A stretch of 64,000 nucleotides of DNA from RGIG9115 sp045649825 (lineage in GTDB: Bacteria > Bacillota > Clostridia > UBA1381), in the NCBI GenBank assembly GCA_045649825.1, contig JAZRQO010000022.1, positions 1-64,000 on the forward strand. Direction: 5' to 3'. The translations under genes were made by a program, and so were the position numbers. This document shows positions 25,694 to 34,636 of the stretch, one piece after another (within the stretch, counting starts at the first letter, position 1; the number at the start of each line of letters is the position of its first letter). A model generated the notes under the pieces. That model did no database searches, was not told the origin of the DNA, and saw nothing but the letters and a program-made list of their open reading frames with translations.

Positions 25694-26671
25694 TTGAACA
25701 CTAACAAAAACACCGTGCTTGAAGTTACGGATTTATGTAAAAGCTATGGGGATAAGAATATTCTCAAAAATGTTTCATTCACTGTTGAGTCAGGGGAGGT
25801 TGTGGGATTTTTAGGTCCTAACGGAGCCGGGAAATCCACTACTATGAACATTATAACGGGATACCTTTCACCTACTAAAGGTAAGGTTACAGTTTGCGGA
25901 ACAGATACTCTTGAAGACCCGAAGACTGCCAAGTCAAAGATAGGTTATCTTCCTGAGCTGCCACCACTGTATTTTGATATGACAGTTTATGAATACTTAA
26001 GCTTCGTTTTTGACCTTAAAAACTGTAAACTTAACAAGAAAAAGCATGTTGCGGAGTGTATGGCTCTGGTTAAAATAACAGATGTTGCACACCGATTGAT
26101 TAAAAATCTATCAAAGGGATATAAGCAGAGAGTAGGAGTAGCCCAGGCACTTATAGGCGACCCCGACATTCTTATTCTGGATGAGCCTACGGTTGGATTG
26201 GACCCTGCTCAAATTATGGAAATACGTGACGTTATACGTTATATCGGTAAAACGAAAACAATTATTTTAAGCACACATATCCTTCAGGAGGTTACAGCCG
26301 TTTGCGATAAGGTTATAATAATAAACGGCGGAAGAATAATGGCGTGCGATTCTCTTAAAAATCTTGAAAGCGGAACTGTGGATACATATACGCTTAAAGT
26401 TCCCGCAGTAGCAACAGGCGTGGTTGAAGCGGTTAAAAGCTGTGGCGGAGAAATCAAACCTGCACCTTGTGATGAGCAAGGCGTGAGGGCGTATGTTATT
26501 ACCTGCTCTAAGAGTGAGGATATACGTGAAAAGTTGTTCAGAGCATTTGTTAATAATGGGACGGTAATGCTTGAATTTGCAAAAACCACCAAGTCTATTG
26601 AAGATGTGTTCAGGCAGTATACAAGTGAAGCAGCTTCACAAACGAAAAAAGAAAGGGAGGCAAATAAATGA
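25694..26671 (+). CDS. ABC transporter ATP-binding protein (Gld-type exporter cluster)
   Basis: A 325-residue ABC-2 type ATPase. Walker A GPNGAGKST, Q-loop GYLPELPPLY, signature LSKGYKQR and Walker B ILDEPTVGLDP appear in order. The C-terminal extension after about residue 225 is typical of multidrug/GldA-like ATPases. The start is TTG at 25694 behind AAAGTGGGG. It overlaps the permease by four bases (ATGA), and the whole four-gene set to 30129 is tightly packed. The substrate is unknown. Confidence 0.88.
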   Translation: MNTNKNTVLEVTDLCKSYGDKNILKNVSFTVESGEVVGFLGPNGAGKSTTMNIITGYLSPTKGKVTVCGTDTLEDPKTAKSKIGYLPELPPLYFDMTVYEYLSFVFDLKNCKLNKKKHVAECMALVKITDVAHRLIKNLSKGYKQRVGVAQALIGDPDILILDEPTVGLDPAQIMEIRDVIRYIGKTKTIILSTHILQEVTAVCDKVIIINGGRIMACDSLKNLESGTVDTYTLKVPAVATGVVEAVKSCGGEIKPAPCDEQGVRAYVITCSKSEDIREKLFRAFVNNGTVMLEFAKTTKSIEDVFRQYTSEAASQTKKEREANK

Positions 26672-27372
26672 AATCAATATTCAAAAAAGAATTAAGAAGT
26701 TATTTTATGTCGCCTCTTGCATACGTATTTCTTGGAGTGTTTATGTTTATAAATGCATTTTCCTTTGTGTATTATCAGGTTGAGTACAGCGTTGCAGATG
26801 TGAGGGCTTTATTTACTTCAACCAACGAGATTTCATTGTTCCTTGTTTCTATTCTCACTATGCGGCTTTTGTCTGAGGAGAAGAACAAGAAAACGGATCA
26901 GCTCCTTTTAACAGCCCCTGTTGATGTTTGGGAGATTGTGGCAGGCAAGTTTTTTGCCGCTTGCACCGTGTTCTTTGTGGCACTTCTTTTATCACTTGTT
27001 TTTCCTATAACCTTGTTTATATTTGGTGAGCCATCATTTGGCGAGTGCCTTGGCGGATACATAGGTTTTGCACTTTTGTGGGCATCCCTTATCTCTGTTG
27101 GAGTTCTTATTTCGGCACTTACTGAAAATCAGATGATTTCTGCAGTGGCAACATTTGCAGTGCTTCTGGTGCTTTATAATCTTGAAGGAATTGCGGCATC
27201 AGTTTCTAATTCTTTTGTAAGCAACATTTTAAAATCTGTTTCACTTATTAACAGATATGCCGACTTCTCTGCTGGAGTTCTGAGCCTTGACAGTATTGTG
27301 TTCTATCTGAGCTTCATATTTCTTGTGCTGTTCCTTGCAGTGAAGGTTGTTGAACGGCGTAGATATTCTTGA
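26668..27372 (+). CDS. ABC transporter permease (GldF-like, ABC-2 family)
   Basis: A 234-residue membrane protein with six hydrophobic helices. The N-terminus MKSIFKKELRSYFMSPLAYVFLG is the common start of the GldF/ABC-2 permeases, with LLSEEKNKKTDQLLLTAPV in the first cytoplasmic loop. It begins with ATG overlapping the ATPase stop, and GldF with the downstream GldG-like protein forms the membrane part of a putative exporter. In Bacteroidetes this set belongs to gliding motility; in Clostridia its role is not established. Confidence 0.85.
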   Translation: MKSIFKKELRSYFMSPLAYVFLGVFMFINAFSFVYYQVEYSVADVRALFTSTNEISLFLVSILTMRLLSEEKNKKTDQLLLTAPVDVWEIVAGKFFAACTVFFVALLLSLVFPITLFIFGEPSFGECLGGYIGFALLWASLISVGVLISALTENQMISAVATFAVLLVLYNLEGIAASVSNSFVSNILKSVSLINRYADFSAGVLSLDSIVFYLSFIFLVLFLAVKVVERRRYS

Positions 27373-27395
27373 TATAATAATGAAGGAGAACAGAG

Positions 27396-28781
27396 ATGAA
27401 AAATAAACTAAAAATAAATGCGGCGATTACCACAATAGCAGTTGTTGTATGTGTTATATTGCTTAATATGGTTGTTGGTGCAATTAATGATAAATTGCCT
27501 ATTGAAGTTGACTTCACAAAAGAAAAAGTGTATGATTTTTCAGACCAGACAAAGTCAGTTATGAAAGAGCTTGATAAAGATGTGGAAGTTTATGCTCTTA
27601 TTCCTGACAACGTAACGGATGATTATCTTGCGTATGTTAAGGAATATCTTGCAAAGTACGAAGCTATGTCAGACCGCTACAGTGTTAAATACATTGACCC
27701 ATATACCGAGCCTGCATTCCTTAGTAAATACTCAACCGATGGTGATGCTATAGATCTTGGCAGCATAATTGTAACCTGTGGCGAAAAGTTCCGTGTTATA
27801 TCCTATAACTCACTTTTTAAAACAAATGCCAATAATTCTTCCATTTCCATTGATATGGAAACAAAGATGACAAGTGCAGTTATTTATGTTACAGGTCATG
27901 GCGAGGAAGTAAAGATATACTTTACTACAGGGCATGAAGAAATAGAGTGCCCTAATTTTACATCATATCTTACAGGTGAGGGATATTCCTGCTCAGAGAT
28001 TAATCTCAGTAAAACAGATATCCCGGGTGACGCAGCAATTGTTGTTATCGCAAGTCCCGGTAATGATTTCACTCTTGAAGAAATTAAAAAGATTGATAAA
28101 TTTTCCGACGGTGGTGGTCAGATTATTGTAACGGCTCCTCTTCCCGGTGTTACAACACCTCAGAACATAGCAGGTTACCTTGGTGACTGGGGTATTGAGT
28201 TTGGAAACGACCAGGTTGTTGAAACCGATCCAAGTCGTATGATTAATACGACTAACGGTGCGGCTCCGGCTCCTGTTATACTCGACCACAAAATAACAGA
28301 AAAAATAATTAATCAGAAACTTGAATATGTTTCGCCTGAATCAACAAGCATAATAACTCACGTAAATAACATTTACGGAGCTGTTCATGCACCGCTTCTC
28401 AGAACATCAGATGCTGCTGAAAGTATCTCTTACAACAGCTCTGAAACTAAAAAAGGGCCTTTCGACCTTATGGTGCTTGCAACTAAGCTGGTAGACAATG
28501 GAAAATCAAATCTTCTTGCGGTAGGCTCTCTTGTATCTATAGAGGCACCCGTAATAATCGGGCAGAGCACCTATGCAAACTCTGACTTGATTTTAAATGC
28601 GGTTGCGTCGGTAACCGATAGTACAAGCTCGCTTGATATACGTGCGAAAAAGGTAAGTTCTGATTATATGAGAATGACAGAAACTCAGGTTCGGCTTACA
28701 CAGATTATTTTACTCTACATCCTGCCCGTGGTTATATTTATAGCAGGAATTGTGATATGGTTTCGCAGGAGGTATCTGTAA
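27396..28781 (+). CDS. GldG family protein (ABC-type transport system, auxiliary)
   Basis: A 461-residue protein with a membrane helix at each end (about residues 7-29 and 436-456) and a large extracytoplasmic domain between. The block DFTKEKVYDFSDQTKSVMKELDKDVEVYAL opens the domain, as in the GldG/PF09822 family, and VTGHGEEVKIYFTTGHEE with FSDGGGQIIVTAP resembles its glutamine-amidotransferase-like part. The ATG follows TGAAGGAGAACA. It follows the GldF-like permease by 23 bases and is followed by a DUF4340 gene one base later. Confidence 0.82.
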   Translation: MKNKLKINAAITTIAVVVCVILLNMVVGAINDKLPIEVDFTKEKVYDFSDQTKSVMKELDKDVEVYALIPDNVTDDYLAYVKEYLAKYEAMSDRYSVKYIDPYTEPAFLSKYSTDGDAIDLGSIIVTCGEKFRVISYNSLFKTNANNSSISIDMETKMTSAVIYVTGHGEEVKIYFTTGHEEIECPNFTSYLTGEGYSCSEINLSKTDIPGDAAIVVIASPGNDFTLEEIKKIDKFSDGGGQIIVTAPLPGVTTPQNIAGYLGDWGIEFGNDQVVETDPSRMINTTNGAAPAPVILDHKITEKIINQKLEYVSPESTSIITHVNNIYGAVHAPLLRTSDAAESISYNSSETKKGPFDLMVLATKLVDNGKSNLLAVGSLVSIEAPVIIGQSTYANSDLILNAVASVTDSTSSLDIRAKKVSSDYMRMTETQVRLTQIILLYILPVVIFIAGIVIWFRRRYL

Positions 28782-28782
28782 A

Positions 28783-30129
28783 TTGAATAAGAAACTAATA
28801 CGAAATATAATCATTGCAGTTATTCTGATTACTGTACTGTCGGCAGCATATTTCTTTGCAATGAAATGGGAGCCTGAAAATCAGGCAGATGACCGGAGCA
28901 ATCAGCAGACTGCAGAAGAAATCATTGTAATCAGTCTTAGCCTTGATGAGATAAAATCCGTTGAACTTAATAACTCAAAAGGAAAAATTTTAATCGAAAA
29001 AGACGGCGCTGATTATAAAGTGCCCGGGCATGAAAATGCAAACCTTGCTGCTGCACGTCTTACAAGCCCATTTATAAAGCTTGAAAGGATAGTGGCAGAA
29101 CGCGAAATAGAAGGTGATATTAATCCTGACGATTATGGATTTGCAAGCCCTCGCGCAACTGTGACTGTCACAAAAATCGATAATGAAGAGGCTAAGCTTA
29201 TAATAGGTAATGCTGACCCTACAGCATTGGGATATTATGTAAAAATCGGAAGTTCCGATACAGTTTACCTTGTTGAAGAGCAAAGACTAGAGGACTTCTT
29301 CCTTGGTGTGGATGACTTTAAAAACAAGCATATAGCGGATTTTTCTATTGAAACACTGGAGAATTTTGAACTATACAAGGGCAGCGAGCTTGTGACTTCA
29401 ATCCGTAAGCGTAATGAAACAGATACTCTTACTGATATAGTAATTGAGCAGCACGTTATGACATACCCGTTTTATGAATATATTTCCCTTGAGGAGTTCG
29501 CAGTGCCTTTTGAAAATCTTGAATCCATTAATGCGATTGAAGAGGTTGCGGATTCCGCTTCCAAAGGAGCGTCTTATGGAATAGGTGCTTATACTGTTAA
29601 ATACACCGATAGCTATGGAAGCTATGTGATAAAGCTTGGGAATAAAGCTCCTGACGGCAGTGTTTACGCTGTGTGTGAAGGTGTGAATGCAGTGTATACC
29701 ATTCCCGGTGAATGGCTCGAAGCTGTTGAAAACTTTGTTCCATTCGATTATTTATACAAGCTTACAAATGTGTATATGATTGACGACGTATCCGAAGTTT
29801 GCTTTGTATGCCCGGATGGTGAGTACAAGCTGGAAAGCAGTAACGGCGATTATGTGATTAACGGGAAAAAGGTTGATGAAAAGATCTATAAAGAGGCCTA
29901 TACAGTTTTTGTAAGTATGGCATTTACAGGTGACGGAAGAAAAGTAAATCCAGGCAAAGAGATTGGTAGTGTGGCTTTCCGATTTAGAAACGGAAGCACG
30001 GCGATTTCAAAATACTATGAGGCTGATGACAGAAATTACCTCGTAGTAAAACCTGACGGCTCAAAATATCTTGTCCTCAAAAAGAATTTTGACCCCGTAT
30101 ACGAAAGTATTTCGGCGCTTATAAAATAA
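28783..30129 (+). CDS. DUF4340 domain-containing protein
   Basis: A 448-residue protein with one N-terminal membrane helix (about residues 8-26) and a long extracytoplasmic part. It contains repeating units of the type ISLDEIKSVELNNSKGKILIEKDGADYKV and DYGFASPRATVTVT, characteristic of DUF4340, a domain regularly found next to GldG-like proteins. The start is TTG at 28783 behind AGGAGGTAT, right after the GldG stop. A role as an extracytoplasmic partner of the exporter is inferred from position. A hairpin follows the gene. Confidence 0.82.
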   Translation: MNKKLIRNIIIAVILITVLSAAYFFAMKWEPENQADDRSNQQTAEEIIVISLSLDEIKSVELNNSKGKILIEKDGADYKVPGHENANLAAARLTSPFIKLERIVAEREIEGDINPDDYGFASPRATVTVTKIDNEEAKLIIGNADPTALGYYVKIGSSDTVYLVEEQRLEDFFLGVDDFKNKHIADFSIETLENFELYKGSELVTSIRKRNETDTLTDIVIEQHVMTYPFYEYISLEEFAVPFENLESINAIEEVADSASKGASYGIGAYTVKYTDSYGSYVIKLGNKAPDGSVYAVCEGVNAVYTIPGEWLEAVENFVPFDYLYKLTNVYMIDDVSEVCFVCPDGEYKLESSNGDYVINGKKVDEKIYKEAYTVFVSMAFTGDGRKVNPGKEIGSVAFRFRNGSTAISKYYEADDRNYLVVKPDGSKYLVLKKNFDPVYESISALIK

Positions 30130-30142
30130 CGATAAAATATTT

Positions 30143-30173
30143 AAATGACATCGGCATATCGTCGGTGTCATTT
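30143..30173 (+). terminator. Terminator-like hairpin after the Gld-type cluster
   Basis: Stem AAATGACATCG / CGGTGTCATTT (one wobble position) with an AT-rich loop, about 14 bases after the DUF4340 stop. It lacks a long T-run, so confidence is moderate. Confidence 0.55.
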
Positions 30174-30241
30174 GGCATAACAGAAGCCGCTTTGAGTGCA
30201 TAATATATTAAAGCAGCATAGAATAACAGGGAGTGTTTTTA

Positions 30242-31024
30242 GTGAATTATAAAGTATGTACAAGGGAAAAGGACATTATGTCCATTATGTGGAATGTTTT
30301 TGTATCATTTGGATACAAGGATGCGGTTGTTTCAAATAACGGTATTGATGGCGATTTCGGAAGATTTGCAGTTGATGAAGGACTTAAAGGCAAGGTTATT
30401 ATTTCAGGAACGCTGTCCGAAAAGGCAAAGGCTGAACTTGTTTCAGTGGCAATAGAGGCATCCGTGGCTGCAGATGTGCCTGAATTCAGTGTTGAGCTGA
30501 CATGCAGTGGTGAAGCGGCAGAACTTATTGAGCTTTACAGTATTGACGAATATTGTTCTATAGCTGACGGAAGCTTTTCGTTTATAGGAAAAAGCGGGGA
30601 TTTGGTTATTTTCCGAGGCAATATGCAGGGAAATAGCCTTGTGTGCGAATTTGATTTTAAGGCAGTTGCAGATGCAGTGTACGGAATTGACGACGTTGTA
30701 ACTGTTCCCGAAACAATTATTTATTCCGAGAAAGATGCAGAGGGAATAGGCTACGAAATTGCATATACAATGAGGCTTTCAGGATGCCTTGTTACCAATT
30801 ATATAGCAGACGGCAATATCGGTGATTGTGAAGCATATGCAAAAAAGTGTGGTGCCGAGAGTATAATTCGTGCATTCCCCGACGGAAAAATACAGATTAA
30901 GGAAATGGCAACGGGGGAAATAACAGAAACAGATTATAACACATTTGTGGGATATTATGACGACGAACCCGAAGAACATCACCACCATCACGGGGATGAG
31001 TGTGACTGCGGTCACTGCCACTGA
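30242..31024 (+). CDS. Unrecognised protein with a His/Cys-rich C-terminal tail
   Basis: A 260-residue protein that I cannot place in a family with certainty. I take GTG 30242 as start because ACAGGGAG lies at the right distance; an in-frame GTG at 30233 overlaps that site. The tail EEHHHHHGDECDCGHCH (last 17 residues) has six histidines and three cysteines and should bind metal, plausibly Zn, Ni or Co. The region about 165-225 (YEIAYTMRLSGC, then AYAKKCGAESIIRAFPDGKIQIKEMATGE) faintly resembles the anticodon-binding/HisZ-like C-terminus of histidyl-tRNA synthetase relatives, which is an inference only. It sits ten bases before a Ppx/GppA gene. Confidence 0.6.
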   Translation: MNYKVCTREKDIMSIMWNVFVSFGYKDAVVSNNGIDGDFGRFAVDEGLKGKVIISGTLSEKAKAELVSVAIEASVAADVPEFSVELTCSGEAAELIELYSIDEYCSIADGSFSFIGKSGDLVIFRGNMQGNSLVCEFDFKAVADAVYGIDDVVTVPETIIYSEKDAEGIGYEIAYTMRLSGCLVTNYIADGNIGDCEAYAKKCGAESIIRAFPDGKIQIKEMATGEITETDYNTFVGYYDDEPEEHHHHHGDECDCGHCH

Positions 31025-31034
31025 GGAATAAGTT

Positions 31035-31889
31035 ATGATTAATGCACTTATTGACATAGGCTCAAATACCATACGCCTTGTGGTGTATGAGGGCTTTAAG
31101 GAAATCGAAAATTACGCGGAATATGCAGGACTTATTGCGGATGTTTCAAACGGTGAAATTTCTCCTGTGGGAATTGGTAAAATAATAAAGGCACTCCTTA
31201 GTATGAGGAAGAGAGCTGAGACTTTGTGCGCCTCAAATATTTATGCTTTTGCAACTGCGTCACTTCGTGATATTGAAGATAAAGAAAGTCTTGTTTCATA
31301 TATAAAGGCAGCAACCGGGATTGAAGTTGAAATGATTTCAGGTGAGGCAGAAGCGTATTATGACTACCTTGGTTTAAAAAAGGTAGACAATATTCAGGAC
31401 GGTGCGGCTTTCGACCTTGGCGGCGGAAGTTGTCAGATTATGGTGTTCAGGAACGATAATGTGGAAGGTGCAGTGTCACTGCCACTTGGCGGACTTAAGC
31501 TTCACACTGAATTTGTTAAAGGAAACATACCGTCAAGTGATGAAAGAGAGCAGCTTGCAGAATATGTAAAAAGTAAAGTTTTGTCATTTAAACCTTTCAT
31601 AAATTGTGGTTTCTCAAGGCTTTGTGCAATGGGCGGTTCAGTTTTTGCGCTAGACAGCCTGGCGAAAGTGTACTTTGGAGATGATTGCAGACTTGATGGG
31701 GAAGTTTTAAAAAAATTGTGTACCCTCACTGAAGAACAAATTTGCAATGTAGTACCAAAACGTCTGAAAACCGTTGTCCCGGCAGCGATTGTGATGTTGG
31801 AGCTTCTAGAAACTTCAGGCGCAGAGGAGATAGTCATTACCACGGCGGGAGTACGTGACGGAATACTTTTTTCAAAGTTTTCGGACTGA
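31035..31889 (+). CDS. Ppx/GppA family phosphatase
   Basis: A 284-residue ASKHA-fold phosphatase acting on polyphosphate or pppGpp. The N-terminal phosphate loop is LIDIGSNTIRLVVYE, the second motif is YAFATASLRD, and the third is AAFDLGGGSCQIMVF, followed by SLPLGGLKLHTEFV. It has only the core domain, without the HD domain of longer exopolyphosphatases. The ATG follows GAGGAATAAGTT. It is ten bases downstream of the His-tailed protein and probably translated from the same message. Which substrate it prefers cannot be read from sequence. Confidence 0.88.
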   Translation: MINALIDIGSNTIRLVVYEGFKEIENYAEYAGLIADVSNGEISPVGIGKIIKALLSMRKRAETLCASNIYAFATASLRDIEDKESLVSYIKAATGIEVEMISGEAEAYYDYLGLKKVDNIQDGAAFDLGGGSCQIMVFRNDNVEGAVSLPLGGLKLHTEFVKGNIPSSDEREQLAEYVKSKVLSFKPFINCGFSRLCAMGGSVFALDSLAKVYFGDDCRLDGEVLKKLCTLTEEQICNVVPKRLKTVVPAAIVMLELLETSGAEEIVITTAGVRDGILFSKFSD

Positions 31890-31959
31890 CAATAAAAAAC
31901 TGCATAAATACTTTTGAAAAAGCTTAAAAATTTTGGCATATTTTAAGGCACTCCAAGAC

Positions 31960-31988
31960 TTGACTTTTTTGCTCAATTATGGTATTAT
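31960..31988 (+). promoter_or_regulatory. Promoter of the ACT-hom-thrB-lysC operon
   Basis: TTGACT (31960-31965) and TATTAT (31983-31988) are 17 bases apart, with TTATGG before the -10. It lies about 55 bases before the first gene of the threonine cluster. I see no T-box or other leader structure between it and the gene. Confidence 0.75.
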
Positions 31989-32042
31989 ACTAAAATAAAA
32001 GTACATTAGTTTTTCTGTCGCGGACAAAAAGGAGCAGAATTT

Positions 32043-32480
32043 GTGAACAGTGATTTTGTTTTGGTAAATACAAAAATTGCGCCTGAAGTCTTTTTAAAGG
32101 TGCTTCAGGTTAAGCGGATGCTTTCCGAAGGCAGTGTTAAAAGAACAGGTGATGCAATAGCTGCTGTGGGTATCAGCCGAAGTGCTTTTTATAAGTATAA
32201 AGACTTCGTGTTTGAATATCATCGCGGCGGTATGGAACGTATGTTTACACTGTTTTTTGAATTATCCGATATTTCCGGAGTTCTTTCGGAAATACTTAAA
32301 GTGCTTGCCGAGGGTGGATTTAATGTTATGACTATCAATCAGAACATTCCAATAAACGGTTATGCCAATCTTACTATTACCGCACGTTACGGAGGAAAAG
32401 ATATTTCCTTTGAAGAACTGACAGGAAAGATAAGACAGCTTGCAGGAGTAAATAAAGTTCAGCTTCTGGCGGTACAATAA
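32043..32480 (+). CDS. ACT domain-containing protein (PheB-like, UPF0735)
   Basis: A 145-residue protein. The N-terminal half has a helix-turn-helix-like stretch (VKRTGDAIAAVGISRSAFYKYKD), and the C-terminal half is an ACT domain (LSDISGVLSEILKVLAEGGFNVMTINQNIP). This matches the UPF0735/PheB family, usually found just before homoserine dehydrogenase. An amino-acid-responsive regulatory role for the threonine branch is inferred from the domains and position. The start is GTG at 32043 behind AAAGGAGCAG. hom follows after 19 bases. Confidence 0.85.
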   Translation: MNSDFVLVNTKIAPEVFLKVLQVKRMLSEGSVKRTGDAIAAVGISRSAFYKYKDFVFEYHRGGMERMFTLFFELSDISGVLSEILKVLAEGGFNVMTINQNIPINGYANLTITARYGGKDISFEELTGKIRQLAGVNKVQLLAVQ

Positions 32481-32499
32481 ACTTGGAGGTAAAACGATA

Positions 32500-33711
32500 A
32501 TGGCTGATATTGCTATAATGGGATTTGGTACAGTGGGAAGTGGAGTTTATGAAATAATCAAAAACGACTCCGGAATCCTTAAAACCAATGCAAACGGCGA
32601 AGAAATCAGAGTGAAGCATATTCTTGATATCAGGGATTTTTCTGATCATGAGGATGCCGCACTCTTTACTAAAAAATTTGAAGATATTTTAAACGACGAC
32701 ACAGTTTCCGTTGTTGTTGAAGTTATGGGTGGACTTCATCCTGCCTATGAATTCACCAAAGAGCTTCTCTTAAGCGGAAAGAGCGTTGTAACATCAAATA
32801 AGGAGCTTGTGGCAACTTACGGAACAGAGCTTCTTAAAATTGCTTGTGATAAAAATGAAAACTATTTGTTTGAAGCAAGCGTGGGCGGCGGTATTCCTAT
32901 AATCCGTCCCATACATCAGTGCCTCACAGCAAACAGGGTAGACAGAATAGCAGGTATTTTAAACGGAACTACTAACTATATACTTAACGAAATGTTCAAA
33001 AAGGGTAAGAAGTTTGATGAAGCCCTTGCGGACGCACAGGCAAAGGGATACGCTGAAAAGAATCCTGCTGCCGACATAGAAGGTCACGATGCCTGTAGAA
33101 AAATTGCAATTTTGTCATCACTTGCATCAAGACGTGCAGTTGATTATAAAAATATTCCCACAGAGGGTATAGTCGACATTTCTTCTGAAGATGTTAAATA
33201 TGCTGAGGCAGTAAATTCTGTTATTAAACTAATAGGCTATGCGGAGTTTATGGATGGTGGAAGACTTTATTCAAGGGTATGTCCAATGCTTATCGATAAC
33301 GAAAAGCCATTATCGGGAGTTCACGACGTATTTAATGCTATTATGGTAACGGGTAACAGTGTTGGTGACGTAATGTTTTACGGAAAGGGAGCCGGCAAGC
33401 TTCCTACTGCCAGTGCAGTCGTTGCAGACGTTATAGATGCGGTTAAGCATATTGAACGAAGCAAGAGAATTGCATGGGCTGATGAGGGATCAGATTTTAT
33501 GGTTCCTCCCGAAGAAAAAGCGTTCTCCTTCTTCATCAGAACTAAAGACAGTGCAGAAAAAGTTAATTCTGTGTTCAACATAGTAAAAACAGTCAATATA
33601 GGACTTGAGGATGAGTGCGGATATATAACCGAAGCTATCCCTGAAGGTGAGTTCAGAAATAAGCTCGACAGTATTTCTGATGTGCTGTCTGTTATAAGAG
33701 TGATGGAGTAA
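32500..33711 (+). CDS. hom: Homoserine dehydrogenase
   Basis: A 403-residue enzyme reducing aspartate semialdehyde to homoserine. The nucleotide-binding motif is GFGTVGSGVYEII (residues 7-19). The catalytic block GGGIPIIRPIHQCL and the substrate loop NGTTNYILNEM are present. A C-terminal ACT domain (FFIRTKDSAEKVNSVFNIV) suggests feedback control by threonine. The ATG follows TTGGAGGTAAAACGATA. Its stop is directly followed by thrB. Confidence 0.95.
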   Translation: MADIAIMGFGTVGSGVYEIIKNDSGILKTNANGEEIRVKHILDIRDFSDHEDAALFTKKFEDILNDDTVSVVVEVMGGLHPAYEFTKELLLSGKSVVTSNKELVATYGTELLKIACDKNENYLFEASVGGGIPIIRPIHQCLTANRVDRIAGILNGTTNYILNEMFKKGKKFDEALADAQAKGYAEKNPAADIEGHDACRKIAILSSLASRRAVDYKNIPTEGIVDISSEDVKYAEAVNSVIKLIGYAEFMDGGRLYSRVCPMLIDNEKPLSGVHDVFNAIMVTGNSVGDVMFYGKGAGKLPTASAVVADVIDAVKHIERSKRIAWADEGSDFMVPPEEKAFSFFIRTKDSAEKVNSVFNIVKTVNIGLEDECGYITEAIPEGEFRNKLDSISDVLSVIRVME

Positions 33712-33712
33712 T

Positions 33713-34618
33713 ATGGTAAGAATTAAGGTTCCGGCAACAAGTGCCAATATGGGCCCCGGATTTGACAGTCTGGGTGTTGCTCTTTCTATGTACAACACCA
33801 TAACCGTTTCGGAAACGGAAAGCGGATTTACGGTGGTAACGGGCAGGGACAGGCGGATTGTTCCGGGTAATGAGAATAATATGATATACAGGGCTATCAA
33901 CCGTGTTTTTGAAGAGGTTGGCTATAATGCCCGCGGAATAAGAATAAGTCAGCAGAGCAGTATACCCGTAACCCGCGGACTTGGAAGCAGCAGTGCTTGT
34001 ATAATTGGTGGAATGCTAGGTGCAAATGTTATTGCAGGCAGACCCCTTGCTTACGATAAAATTCTCGACCTTGCGGCTGAGATGGAAGGGCATCCCGATA
34101 ACGTAACACCGGCTTTATACGGCGGCTTTTGCAGTGCAGTATATGAAGATGGAAAGGTTTATAAGGTAAGCACAAAAATCACTGACCCTATAAAGTTTGC
34201 GGTGATGTTTCCCGACTATCCTATGGCGACGAGGGAGGCACGAAAGGTTGTTCCTGATACTTTTTCTAAGGATGATGCTATATTTAATATTTCACGTACG
34301 GGATTACTTGTGGCAGCACTTCTGTCGGGTAAAACAGAGCTGCTTAAAACTGCATGTAATGACCGTATGCATCAGCAATACAGAAAAGAGTATATAACAG
34401 GGATTGACGGAGTATTCCACACGGCTGAAGAGCTGGGTGCATACGCTACCTATCTCAGCGGTTCTGGACCTGCGGTTGTATCTGTTGTAGATGCCGCAAA
34501 TAACGGATTTGCTGAGGGTATGAATAATTATTTTGCAAATAATCTGAATGGCTGGAGATGCCGCCTGCTCACGATTGATAATGTGGGTGCGGTGGTATGC
34601 GAAAGCCCTGACAGATAA
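33713..34618 (+). CDS. thrB: Homoserine kinase
   Basis: A 301-residue GHMP-family kinase that phosphorylates homoserine on the way to threonine. The ATP-binding motif is TRGLGSSSACIIGG (about residues 86-99). The N-terminal VPATSANMGPGFDSLGVAL and the C-terminal YLSGSGPAVVSVV are standard family motifs. The ATG starts one base after the hom stop, so the two are translationally coupled. No threonine synthase gene is in this window. Confidence 0.95.
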   Translation: MVRIKVPATSANMGPGFDSLGVALSMYNTITVSETESGFTVVTGRDRRIVPGNENNMIYRAINRVFEEVGYNARGIRISQQSSIPVTRGLGSSSACIIGGMLGANVIAGRPLAYDKILDLAAEMEGHPDNVTPALYGGFCSAVYEDGKVYKVSTKITDPIKFAVMFPDYPMATREARKVVPDTFSKDDAIFNISRTGLLVAALLSGKTELLKTACNDRMHQQYRKEYITGIDGVFHTAEELGAYATYLSGSGPAVVSVVDAANNGFAEGMNNYFANNLNGWRCRLLTIDNVGAVVCESPDR

Positions 34619-34636
34619 TTTATTGGAGGTATTAGA

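Noticed and set aside
31890..32042. A T-box or other amino-acid riboswitch before the threonine genes
   Set aside because: The leader from the promoter at 31960-31988 to the first start is only about 50 bases and shows no specifier hairpin or T-box sequence.
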